Positions 1 to 6,538 of a stretch of DNA of 9,706 bases are shown piece by piece. The notes under the pieces are model-generated. The model worked only from the letters and a program-made list of their open reading frames with translations. It did no database searches and had not been told where the DNA came from. The number at the start of each line of letters is the position of its first letter. The stretch's first letter is position 1. Source of the DNA: Candidatus Sabulitectum sp. (lineage in GTDB: Bacteria; Fermentibacterota; Fermentibacteria; Fermentibacterales; JCC-6); contig JAOZLN010000005.1 of NCBI GenBank assembly GCA_029934845.1, positions 1 to 9,706 on the forward strand. The letters run 5' to 3'. Both the position numbers and the translations under genes were made by a program.

Positions 1-1
1 A

Positions 2-1843
2 GCCATCTACTGTGGAGGACACGGGCGTCTTGGTGATGCCATTCAGTCAGCGAGGTTGCAGTACGAAGATTATTTCCTAGGCTCTTCGGGCTTCTATAAG
101 CGGGAAATGGGCCAGTTCAATCTTCTTGGAGATCCAGCTCTTGATATAAGTGATAGAGTTAGATATCCAAACAATTGTGATCTTCTTGTTTTCCCAGGAG
201 ACGTTGATATTTCTGAGTATCCTATTGAGGGAACAACGACGACAACATTACCTTTCTCATTTACAATTAGGAACAATGGAGCTCAGAACTCTGCTTCAAG
301 TTTCAACACTGAAATTACTTTGAGGAATGGATCAAATAGCACTGTCATTGATCTGAACTGCGGTGAAATTGTGGCTGGCGATTCAAGAGACTATACTTTC
401 ACATGGACCTGTCCTAGTTGGTTTGTCCCACCAATGGAAATAGATGTTACTATTGTAGTTGATTCTGACGAAGATTGCAGCGACAGTTGGAGAGGGAATA
501 ATTCATGCGTCCAAACCATTCAACTTAATGACACCTATCCTGTAGATTCTGAATGGCTTGTTGGTAACAGACCGCTGGCAGCACCAGGAGTTATTAACTC
601 TACACCATTGCTGGTTAATCTGGATACTGATACAGAACTAGAGGTTGTTGTTCTTGCAGGAAATACTTTAGCAGCATTTGAGGATGACGGAACCCCAATC
701 TGGGAGCTTTCTTCTGAAGGTTTTGGTGGTGGTGGCCATCCTTTAGCTGCAGACCTTGATCAGGATGGAGAAACAGAGCTGCTTATTGCAAGCAGTGATA
801 ACGAGATCAAGATAATTAGTAACCTGGGTAGAGTCCTTTACACACTTACCGGAGCAAGTAATGTTTATGCTGTTGGGAACTTGCATAGTAGAACTGGACT
901 TGAACTATGCACGGCATCAGCAGATGGCAGGTATCTTAAACTGTATTACTGGGAAAACAACAGAATGAACCGTATTGCAACAAAAGACTTCGGTTACGCT
1001 GGTTCAAGATCCCCTGTATCTCTGGTAGTTGCCGGAGTAACTGGCAGTACATATGATGATGCAGTCTATCTAAATGGTGGAGGCTCAGCTATATTCCCTC
1101 CCCAGGAAGAGAAGACATCCTTTGAGATTTACAACTGGGGATCTTCATCACATGAATATTCAGATACCTGGAAAGAGTATGTCAACCATGGTATAAGGCT
1201 TTCAGCCGGCATGCTTTCTGATAAAGGCTCTGTTGGCTGTCCTCAAGGTAATTATAACACATCAGGGGACCCTGCTATGCTCATTGAGCCCGATGAAATT
1301 TCACCAGAAATTTCCTGCGCAGGTACAAGCGTTCTCAGTGCCGATAAACTAAATTGGGGAGTATTCGCTGATTGGGCTCCGGGAACCGGGGCTGATGCCT
1401 TTATTCTCCCTTCTGAAAGACAGTGCATGGCGTGGAATGTTGATGGACTAGCCTTCGGTATCGGTGATTTCCCCACTCCTGAATTCGATGGGGCTTCTGA
1501 GGGATCTTTTCTAAGTCCTACTGCCCTTGGAAACCTGAATGGAACAGGAGATGATGATGTGCTGTTCAGCACCTCCCTCGATGGAGACTGGACTCTGATA
1601 GGCCTTGATTCCGATGGTGACCCACTAAGTACGACACTTGATTTCCCTTACACTCTTCCTGAAGGAGTTACAGCAACAGGAGGATTTGCTATAGGTGACT
1701 TGGACAGAGACGGCAAGGTTGAGATAGTATTTGGTACAGATGATGGGCTTCTGCATTGCTGGGAATTTGGGAGCTGTGTAACAGGTTATGCACCATGGAC
1801 ACAGTTTCAGCATGATAGTGGTAGGTCAGGTGTACTGGAATGA
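2..1843 (+). CDS. C25 (gingipain-like) peptidase-family exported protein, C-terminal part
   Basis: The reading frame is open to the left edge, so this is the 3' part of a longer gene (613 residues visible). The first 50 or so residues match the end of a peptidase C25 catalytic region: GDAIQSAR, then a YEDYF stretch, then the family-typical LLGDPALDI. The catalytic Cys and His would lie upstream, outside the window. A CARDB/Ig-like beta region follows (roughly visible residues 65-180). Then comes a long FG-GAP/VCBS-type propeller with calcium-loop motifs such as DLDQDGETE and DLDRDGKVE. The chain ends in a WTQFQHDSGRSG motif. An extracellular protease or adhesin role is inferred from the family. 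Unlike the other two exported proteins here, no C-terminal sorting domain follows the propeller. The stop overlaps the next start (ATGA), implying translational coupling. A TTG at 56 is only an internal codon of the longer frame. Confidence 0.88.
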   Translation, partial: AIYCGGHGRLGDAIQSARLQYEDYFLGSSGFYKREMGQFNLLGDPALDISDRVRYPNNCDLLVFPGDVDISEYPIEGTTTTTLPFSFTIRNNGAQNSASSFNTEITLRNGSNSTVIDLNCGEIVAGDSRDYTFTWTCPSWFVPPMEIDVTIVVDSDEDCSDSWRGNNSCVQTIQLNDTYPVDSEWLVGNRPLAAPGVINSTPLLVNLDTDTELEVVVLAGNTLAAFEDDGTPIWELSSEGFGGGGHPLAADLDQDGETELLIASSDNEIKIISNLGRVLYTLTGASNVYAVGNLHSRTGLELCTASADGRYLKLYYWENNRMNRIATKDFGYAGSRSPVSLVVAGVTGSTYDDAVYLNGGGSAIFPPQEEKTSFEIYNWGSSSHEYSDTWKEYVNHGIRLSAGMLSDKGSVGCPQGNYNTSGDPAMLIEPDEISPEISCAGTSVLSADKLNWGVFADWAPGTGADAFILPSERQCMAWNVDGLAFGIGDFPTPEFDGASEGSFLSPTALGNLNGTGDDDVLFSTSLDGDWTLIGLDSDGDPLSTTLDFPYTLPEGVTATGGFAIGDLDRDGKVEIVFGTDDGLLHCWEFGSCVTGYAPWTQFQHDSGRSGVLE

Positions 1844-3264
1844 TAGGCTTAATTCTACTTGCCTGCCTTGGTGTAACTGTAGGGCCAGGTTGGAGTACTC
1901 CCATTCTGGCTACTGATTCGGCGAATACTTCAAGGAGGATTCAGTTTCTGGAAAGAGATGACTTGGGAAGATTTCATCTTATCTGGGCTGGATACAACGA
2001 CAGTTCAAGAATCGCATATAAAATGTTTGCCCAGGACGGGACTACCCTTGTTTCCGACACAATGATATCAAGGGATGTGAATAGTGCATATCTTTCTACG
2101 ATGATTCTTGGAGATAGTCTGATAGTATTCTGGAGGGAATACAACCCCATATATTATGCTATCAGGAGCCTTACTGATGGTTCTGAAATCACCCCTGCAA
2201 CTTATCTGTTTACCACTTATACACAGTATCCCCATATCCGAGCCTGTCCTGACAGCCTTGGCCGCTTGCATGTTCTCTATAATGATGGTCCTGATGTCAT
2301 TTATGCAGTCTGGAATCCCGCTCCCGGATCGGGATTCACCACTGAGTACGAATGGGTAATTGAGGATGCTGATGCGGGTGGAGTGCTTCTGGTTGATGAA
2401 AACAGAGTACATGTGGTTGTACAGGATACTCTAGCCAATGACTATTTGTATCTACAATATGATCTTGATGGAAACACTGTTGTACCTAGCACTGACTTCA
2501 CAGACGGTGAATTTTACAGCAGTAGATTCCCTGTCCTTGAGCTGGATTCTGCAAGAAATCTAATGGTCTTTGATGAAACAAGTGCCTACAAAGCTGAAGA
2601 AGCTATCTATATGTGGAAATTGAATGGCGAGACAGGGGAGCTTCTTATTGATCTAAAACCACTGGTGTCACATGAGCTTCCAGTGATGAATACTAGTGAC
2701 GATTTCATTGTTGAAGCTCTTCCAATTCAGGATCAGTATTTTCTTTGCTGGTCCAGTGGTAATGACATAAACAAGATATTCAATCTGGTCTTTGATTCAG
2801 AGGGAAACATAATAGTTGATTGGCATGTTGCATACGACTACTCCGATGAGGATCCGGAAGATACAGAGAATATTGATGGGGTTTCAGATGATGAAGGTAA
2901 TCTGTACATCGTTTATGCTCAGGTTGAGACAACTCCAGTAGGTGGATACTATCCAACTTTCGGCTGGTTCGATTACAGCTACCTCGGGATTGAGGATATG
3001 ACAGCTCCTGTACTCAGAGAAGGAATTCTAACTCTCTCTCAGAATCCGGTTCAAGGTGGGGTTTTGTTTTCACTTACTGGTTCTCAATCAATGAATCTGA
3101 GAGTGTTTGACTTATCAGGCAGAGAAGTTGCAGACGTGTCTCTTTCGGATGGATCTGTTTTTTGGAATGGTACTGGCTCATCTGGTGAAAGACTTCCTAC
3201 AGGCGTTTACACAGTTGTTGGATCCTCGGGTATTTCAAAGCGTCTGACTCTACTCTCGGATTAG
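1840..3264 (+). CDS. Exported beta-rich protein with Por/FlgD-Ig C-terminal sorting domain
   Basis: This is a 474-residue protein. It starts with a hydrophobic segment (MIGLILLACLGV) that reads as a signal peptide, although without the usual positive charge at the N-terminus. The middle (residues about 25-385) is a beta-rich, Asp/Tyr-rich region with short repeating motifs such as GRFHLIW, GRLHVLY and GNLYIVY, suggesting a propeller. The last 80 or so residues fit a FlgD-Ig/type IX sorting domain: SQNPVQGG, then LRVFDLSGREV, a WNGTGSSGERLPTGVY core and a basic end ISKRLTLL. The start is fixed by the 4-base ATGA overlap with the upstream C25 gene and a stop codon in frame at 1822. An AGGT about 8 bases upstream is a weak ribosome binding site. 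Export to the cell surface through a type IX system is inferred; the substrate is unknown. Confidence 0.85.
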   Translation: MIGLILLACLGVTVGPGWSTPILATDSANTSRRIQFLERDDLGRFHLIWAGYNDSSRIAYKMFAQDGTTLVSDTMISRDVNSAYLSTMILGDSLIVFWREYNPIYYAIRSLTDGSEITPATYLFTTYTQYPHIRACPDSLGRLHVLYNDGPDVIYAVWNPAPGSGFTTEYEWVIEDADAGGVLLVDENRVHVVVQDTLANDYLYLQYDLDGNTVVPSTDFTDGEFYSSRFPVLELDSARNLMVFDETSAYKAEEAIYMWKLNGETGELLIDLKPLVSHELPVMNTSDDFIVEALPIQDQYFLCWSSGNDINKIFNLVFDSEGNIIVDWHVAYDYSDEDPEDTENIDGVSDDEGNLYIVYAQVETTPVGGYYPTFGWFDYSYLGIEDMTAPVLREGILTLSQNPVQGGVLFSLTGSQSMNLRVFDLSGREVADVSLSDGSVFWNGTGSSGERLPTGVYTVVGSSGISKRLTLLSD

Positions 3265-3294
3265 AGAGAGTTCTTTGCAGATTTTGGATGTAAG

Positions 3295-3450
3295 TGACGC
3301 ATTTATACAAGGATTTCCAAATGTTCTTAGATACTTATCCCAAGCCGATTCAATTGTTTAACTCCATGCCTTACTCCCACATAAGCCCAATGTGATGTGA
3401 CAATTAAAGATGTATGTCGTTCGGCTCCAAATCCTGTCCCCGCTACCAAG
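3295..3450 (+). repeat. Direct repeat copy A (156 bp)
   Basis: The copy aligns without gaps to 4995-5150, an exact offset of 1,700 bp. By eye, 3331-3450 matches at 112 of 120 positions; the leading 36 bases match less well (about 23 of 36). Nested inverted repeats lie inside: AGCCGA 3343-3348 with TCGGCT 3421-3426, AATTGT 3352-3357 with ACAATT 3400-3405, and the hairpin CACAT 3378-3382 with ATGTG 3390-3394. The 3' end reads like a tRNA end (GCTACCA). It lies directly downstream of the exported-protein operon. It could be a structured RNA, a recombination site, or a dispersed repeat of this genome. Confidence 0.9.
3421..3448 (+). other. tRNA 3'-end-like sequence in repeat A
   Basis: Counting back from CCA at 3446-3448 gives discriminator A, a 7-nt acceptor-like strand CCCCGCT, and a T-arm-like segment. 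Its loop keeps T54, C56, A57, A58, T60 and C61 of the canonical tRNA pattern. Only about three T-stem pairs survive. No AGCGGGG acceptor partner lies upstream, so this is not an intact tRNA. It is best read as a degenerate tRNA 3' fragment or a mimic. Confidence 0.4.
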
Positions 3451-3460
3451 TCATATGAAG

Positions 3461-3491
3461 ACCCTGTCTCGAAAGAGGCAGGGTTCCTTTT
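3461..3491 (+). terminator. Intrinsic terminator after repeat A
   Basis: A 10-bp stem (ACCCTGTCTC, 3461-3470, with GAGGCAGGGT, 3475-3484, one G-T pair) closes a GAAA tetraloop and is followed by TCCTTTT. It starts 12 bases after the CCA-like end. It is the only strong terminator downstream of the exported-protein operon and probably ends that transcript as well. Confidence 0.8.
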
Positions 3492-3669
3492 GTCTCAGAA
3501 ATTACATTCAGATAACTGTTGCTCAAATGGGGAAGAGTACGACTTAGCCATTGACGCTTGTTAGCAATCAGATTTCAGTCAGAGCGGAAGGCGGTGTAGA
3601 ACAACATACAGTTTGAGAGAATCTTTAGATTTTCTGTAGATATATGCTGCAGACCTACAGTTACTGTTC

Positions 3670-4818
3670 TTACAAATAGGAAGCAGCGAACCTTCTCTGC
3701 AGCCAGTGGGCCATGAACCGGTCAGAGATGTAATATGTTCCGTTGCTGAATTCTATCAGATCATGCTTAACAAGATATTCAAGGCCGTTCTTTGCGCTGG
3801 ACGGGTTGGCGAGGCTGTACCTTGATACGATGTCTCCGGAAAACGGTTGAATCAGGGGTTTTTCGAAAGCGGCAGCGATAAGCATTTTTCTAGGGTTGGA
3901 AGGCAGCGATTCCCATATTGCACTGAAGCCCGTTCCTTCCCTTTCGAGCAATATTTGCAGCGCTTCAGCCAGGATTTCTTCTCCCGGTTCATGTGCAGGT
4001 TCACATGAGTCCCACAGAATATCACAGATCATCTGAGTGTAGTACGGGTGCCCATCCGTTATAGAGAAAATATTCTCGATGATAGAATCGCTGATCGGAA
4101 TACCCTTCATCTCAAAACGCTCTTTGATAAAGGGTTTCCAGTGTTCCAGAGCTATGTTACCAATAGGGTAATGACCGGCGCTTCTGTACAGAGGGTTTCC
4201 TTTCTTAAGGAACATATCCCTTATCATGTGCCTGCGGCTTCCGCAGAAGATGTACGCAACATTACTATGTTTCTGAACCTCGCTTCTTATTATTCTCTCT
4301 ATCCTTTCGTCTTTGAAGCTCCTAATTTCCTGGAATTCGTCGAATACAACAAGAACCTGCTTTTTCGGAGACGATTCTGCTATTCTTCCAGGTGCACTCA
4401 ATACCTCTGACAGAAGCGGAGGGTCTATTTTCCTGTGACCAGAGGTAAATGTCAGCTGAGGTTTCCCGAAATCATCGACGGTAAGAGCGGGTGCTAGCCC
4501 GGTGAAAAGCTTTCTTGCCCGCTGAAGAAGGCTTTCCGGGGTTTGGGTGCCCGTTGACCCGAAGGTTCTGGCGCACTCACGGATGAAATCGGATGTGTCG
4601 GTGCAGCGCCAGACATCTACGAAAGCTACTGTGAAGTTGTCCTGATCAAGGCTGCTTATGAGACGATGGAGCAGTGAGGATTTACCAACACGCCTTTCAC
4701 CATACAGAAAGAGTTTTCCGGAATTCCGGACGACTCGCATTAGCTCTGTAAGTTCATCAATTCTGTTGCAGAAAGAATCGCTGCTGACAATTCCGCCGTA
4801 TCTGAATGGGTTTTTCAT
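3670..4818 (-). CDS. AAA/ATPase_2-family ATP-binding protein
   Basis: This 382-residue protein resembles the archaeal-type ATPase_2 family (COG1672-like), which is common in bacterial and archaeal accessory regions. Walker A is GERRVGKS (residues 40-47), Walker B is VLVVFDEFQEI (155-165), and a sensor-like YIFCGSRRH lies at 189-197. The family-typical GHPYYTQMICDILW is at 256-269. Residues about 300-378 form a winged-helix-like region (SSAKNGLEYLVKHDLIEF). No nuclease domain, signal peptide or membrane segment is seen. The start is supported by GGAAG (plus-strand CTTCC, 4826-4830) 7 bases upstream and by a well-placed promoter. The gene is alone on its strand, between the two direct repeats. 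The cellular role is unknown; members are variously linked to mobile elements or signalling, and nothing here decides that. Confidence 0.9.
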   Translation of the reverse strand: MKNPFRYGGIVSSDSFCNRIDELTELMRVVRNSGKLFLYGERRVGKSSLLHRLISSLDQDNFTVAFVDVWRCTDTSDFIRECARTFGSTGTQTPESLLQRARKLFTGLAPALTVDDFGKPQLTFTSGHRKIDPPLLSEVLSAPGRIAESSPKKQVLVVFDEFQEIRSFKDERIERIIRSEVQKHSNVAYIFCGSRRHMIRDMFLKKGNPLYRSAGHYPIGNIALEHWKPFIKERFEMKGIPISDSIIENIFSITDGHPYYTQMICDILWDSCEPAHEPGEEILAEALQILLEREGTGFSAIWESLPSNPRKMLIAAAFEKPLIQPFSGDIVSRYSLANPSSAKNGLEYLVKHDLIEFSNGTYYISDRFMAHWLQRRFAASYL

Positions 4819-4825
4819 TGCATTA

Positions 4826-4884
4826 CTTCCGTTATAGGTTACCTATAATGATGTATCTATAACGTGTATTATGATGTCTGTCAA
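4826..4884 (-). promoter_or_regulatory. Promoter and RBS of the ATPase gene
   Basis: Read on the minus strand, a perfect -35 TTGACA (4879-4884) is separated by 17 bases from a -10 TATAGA (4856-4861). A GGAAG ribosome binding site lies at 4826-4830. Transcription should start near 4848-4850, at the edge of the palindrome at 4832-4848. Confidence 0.65.
4832..4848. promoter_or_regulatory. Perfect palindrome, likely operator of the ATPase gene
   Basis: TTATAGGT and ACCTATAA form perfect 8-bp arms around one central base. The site sits between the -10 box and the ribosome binding site of the ATPase gene, over the expected transcription start, which is the position of a repressor operator. The regulator is unknown; the C-terminal winged helix of the ATPase itself is one possibility. 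Confidence 0.6.
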
Positions 4885-4994
4885 TCTTCAAACAAATTAG
4901 GTAAGCGGGCTAAAGAAAGATATGGTGCCGATAGCTTTTTTGATGCTGAATTAGGATTTCGTTTTTATTGACGGTAAGTGAATTGTCTGATTGA

Positions 4995-5150
4995 TGACGC
5001 ATAAGGGTAAAGATTTTCCGGTGTTTTTATACACTTATCCCAAGCCGTTTCAATTGTTTAACTCCATGCCTTACTCCCACATGAGCCCAATGTGATGTGA
5101 CAATTAAAGATGTATGTCGTTCGGGTACGAATGCCGTCCCCGCTACCAAG
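4995..5150 (+). repeat. Direct repeat copy B (156 bp)
   Basis: This is the second copy of the element at 3295-3450, in the same orientation and 1,700 bp away. The inner stems AATTGT 5052-5057 with ACAATT 5100-5105 and CACAT 5078-5082 with ATGTG 5090-5094 are unchanged. The outer stem seen in copy A is weakened (AGCCGT against TCGGGT). It is followed by its own plus-strand terminator, yet no plus-strand protein gene precedes it, which favours an RNA-producing or formerly RNA-producing element. Confidence 0.9.
5121..5148 (+). other. tRNA 3'-end-like sequence in repeat B
   Basis: The T-loop-like segment GTACGAATG (5125-5133) differs from the tRNA consensus GTTCGAATC at two positions. Three T-stem pairs (C-G, G-C, G-C) remain. 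It is followed by the acceptor-like CCCCGCT, A, and CCA ending at 5148. It is closer to a true tRNA end than copy A. No 5' acceptor strand is found, so it is not a functional tRNA. Confidence 0.45.
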
Positions 5151-5151
5151 T

Positions 5152-5182
5152 ACTCCCGGCTTAACGGCCGGGAGTTTTTCTT
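5152..5182 (+). terminator. Intrinsic terminator after repeat B
   Basis: A perfect 9-bp GC-rich stem (ACTCCCGGC 5152-5160 with GCCGGGAGT 5167-5175) is followed by a run of five T. On the opposite strand no T-run follows, so it works for plus-strand transcripts only. The nearest plus-strand protein gene upstream ends at 3264, beyond another terminator. Confidence 0.85.
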
Positions 5183-5249
5183 AAATGCGTTTTCTTCTTT
5201 TTGTATTTGTGTAGTGTAGCCTTTAACATGCCTTGGAAATTGTCACATA

Positions 5250-5266
5250 TTAAGGGTCGCCCTTAA
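5250..5266. promoter_or_regulatory. Palindromic operator 1 of the Fic gene
   Basis: TTAAGGG and CCCTTAA form perfect 7-bp arms around TCG. The right arm overlaps the -35 box of the Fic promoter. A second, less perfect copy begins exactly 40 bp downstream; both are preceded by ATA. Confidence 0.6.
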
Positions 5267-5314
5267 CAAGAGATTCGCCATTTGCTATATTAAGGGCAAC
5301 CTTGCATATGGGAG
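5263..5314 (+). promoter_or_regulatory. Fic promoter and RBS
   Basis: The -35 TTAACA (5263-5268) and -10 TATATT (5286-5291) are spaced by 17 bases, each close to the sigma-70 consensus. Transcription should start near 5298. The ribosome binding site GGGAG is at 5310-5314, 10 bases before the ATG, slightly far. Both boxes are overlapped by operator-like palindromes. Confidence 0.65.
5290..5306. promoter_or_regulatory. Operator-like site 2 of the Fic gene
   Basis: TTAAGGGCAACCTTGCA shares its left arm exactly with operator 1 but has a degenerate right arm. It covers the end of the -10 box and the expected start of transcription. Two related sites four helical turns apart suggest cooperative repressor binding, possibly by the winged-helix Fic protein itself (inference). 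Confidence 0.5.
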
Positions 5315-5324
5315 AAAAGCAATA

Positions 5325-6473
5325 ATGAAAAATCGAGCCGGAGAATATGTAAACCAGCCAACAGGTTACAGTGCTTTCTATCCGCGAGGACTTCCGCCAG
5401 CACCTCCAATTGAGATGAAGGATCAACTACAGGAGCAATTGTCGAAAGCGGACAGATCCCTTGGTAGGCTGGATGGTACCGTATTTGTTCTTCCTAATCC
5501 CGGGCTGTTCGTTTACATGTATATCAGGAAAGAAGCCGTGCTTTCAAGCCAGATAGAAGGAACCCAGAGTTCTCTTCAGGATGTACTTGCCGCAGAGGCT
5601 AAATTGCTTGATCCGGACCGGCCGGGCGATGTTAATGAAGTAATCAACTACATCAGAGCAATTAATTATGGTCTTGAGAGACTTGAAACATTGCCAGTTT
5701 CAACACGACTGATCAAGGAAATTCATGAGAAGCTGATGCAGGGAGTCAGAGGCTCTCACTTAACTCCGGGAGAGATAAGGAAAACACAGAACTGGATCGG
5801 TCCCGGGGGTTGCTCTTTGAACGAAGCTGCATTCATTCCACCACCACCGGATGAATTACCGCAAATGCTTAGTGACCTTGAGAAATACCTTCACTCGGAT
5901 TCCAAGCTTCCTCTGTTGATAAAGATTGGCCTGGCCCATGCGCAGTTTGAGACCCTACATCCGTTTCTGGACGGTAATGGGCGGATGGGTAGATTACTCA
6001 TTACTCTACTGCTTTGCGAGCGAAAGGTGCTGAGTAGGCCAGTACTCTACCTGTCATACTTCCTGAAAAACAACCGAAGTGAATACTACGATAGACTGCA
6101 GAACATTCGTAAAAACGGAGAGTGGGAAGAGTGGCTGATCTTCTTTTTAAGGGGAGTGGAAGCGGTGAGTACTCAGGCAGCCTTTGCTGCAAAGCTGATA
6201 ATTCTTTTACGAGAGAAACACAGAAATCTGATTACTGCGACCCTATCACACTCAGCAGGGGGAGCCTTGCAGGTGCTGGAGTATCTCTATACGAATCCTA
6301 TTGTGTCTGTACGAGAAGTGCAGGAGGTAACTGGCACATCATATCCGCCGGCTAATGAGCTTGTGAAAAGTATGAAGGCAATGAAGATATTGGTGGAGAT
6401 AACAGGTCGGAAAAGGCATAGAAAGTATATGTACCGGGAGTATGTAAACCTGTTTACAGAAGATTCATCCTGA
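5325..6473 (+). CDS. Fic-family protein adenylyltransferase (class II, with winged helix)
   Basis: This 382-residue Fic protein would transfer AMP from ATP to a hydroxyl side chain of a target protein; the target is unknown. An N-terminal Fic_N-type region (GRLDGTV, then NPGLFVYMYIRKEA) carries the inhibitory-helix motif SSQIEG at 74-79, which fits (S/T)xxxE(G/N) and defines class II, self-inhibited Fic enzymes. The active-site motif HPFLDGNGRMGR (212-223) is complete, with catalytic His212 and the phosphate-binding GNGR. The flap region near 160-175 (IPPPPDEL) is also typical. Residues about 315-372 form a winged helix (VREVQEVTGTSYPPANELVKSM), so DNA binding and autoregulation are plausible. 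There is no separate antitoxin gene beside it, as expected when the inhibitory helix is built in. The start is supported by GGGAG and the promoter. It is followed by a strong terminator. Confidence 0.93.
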   Translation: MKNRAGEYVNQPTGYSAFYPRGLPPAPPIEMKDQLQEQLSKADRSLGRLDGTVFVLPNPGLFVYMYIRKEAVLSSQIEGTQSSLQDVLAAEAKLLDPDRPGDVNEVINYIRAINYGLERLETLPVSTRLIKEIHEKLMQGVRGSHLTPGEIRKTQNWIGPGGCSLNEAAFIPPPPDELPQMLSDLEKYLHSDSKLPLLIKIGLAHAQFETLHPFLDGNGRMGRLLITLLLCERKVLSRPVLYLSYFLKNNRSEYYDRLQNIRKNGEWEEWLIFFLRGVEAVSTQAAFAAKLIILLREKHRNLITATLSHSAGGALQVLEYLYTNPIVSVREVQEVTGTSYPPANELVKSMKAMKILVEITGRKRHRKYMYREYVNLFTEDSS

Positions 6474-6502
6474 AGGAAAGCCGTTAAGCAATTCCAGTAA
6501 AA

Positions 6503-6532
6503 GGTTCAAACGAAGCTCGCTCTCCGTTACCA
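6503..6532 (+). other. Weak tRNA 3'-end-like sequence after Fic
   Basis: GGTTCAAA at the left and CTCCGTTACCA at the right resemble a tRNA T-arm start and acceptor end. The last twelve bases before A match those of the two repeats as TCYCCGYTACCA. The spacing is off by several bases and no T-stem forms. The rest of the 156-bp repeat is absent here. It may be a remnant or chance. Confidence 0.2.
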
Positions 6533-6538
6533 ATAGAT

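Larger units (their letters stand above)
3265..3669. other. Intergenic region between exported operon and ATPase gene (convergent)
   Basis: These 405 bases contain no convincing gene. The left 185 hold repeat copy A, its tRNA-like end and a terminator. The remaining stretch (3492-3669) holds two weak inverted repeats: 3616-3623 with 3628-3635 (AGAGAATC against GATTTTCT), and 3634-3639 with 3655-3660 (CTGTAG against CTACAG). They lie just after the minus-strand ATPase stop and might help end its transcript, but neither has a clear T-run. Confidence 0.6.
4819..5324. other. Divergent intergenic region between ATPase and Fic genes
   Basis: These 506 bases hold, from left to right: the ATPase control region, about 110 bases without clear signal (4885-4994), repeat copy B with a tRNA-like end and terminator, and the Fic control region. 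The 4885-4994 stretch contains a short open frame ending at 4971 but no ribosome binding site and no recognisable family. Confidence 0.7.

Noticed and set aside
11..25. CGGHG in the visible start of the C25 protein as a possible catalytic Cys/His pair
   Set aside because: It lies only about 40 residues before the LLGDPAL end of the domain. In this family the catalytic residues are further upstream, so it is probably not the active site.
1252..1572. Minus-strand open frame inside the C25-family gene
   Set aside because: Lies wholly within a clearly coding frame with domain matches and has no start signals; it is a shadow.
3378..3394. CACAT-AAGCCCA-ATGTG looks like a 5-bp anticodon stem with a 7-nt loop (GCC anticodon) in repeat A, also in B
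   Set aside because: Position 33 of the loop is A rather than T, there is no D-arm or acceptor partner, and the distance to the T-arm-like part is too long. A hairpin is supported but not a tRNA.
4864..4971. Short plus-strand frame of about 35 codons starting GTG and ending in a Phe/Tyr-rich tail
   Set aside because: No ribosome binding site, overlaps the minus-strand ATPase promoter, and no family resemblance. Too short to support.
3295..5150. Integron attC-like reading of the repeats (GTTTAAC inside the repeat, GTTAAGC near 6484)
   Set aside because: The core-site pairs are not arranged as in attC hairpins, no integrase is present, and such 7-mers are common by chance.
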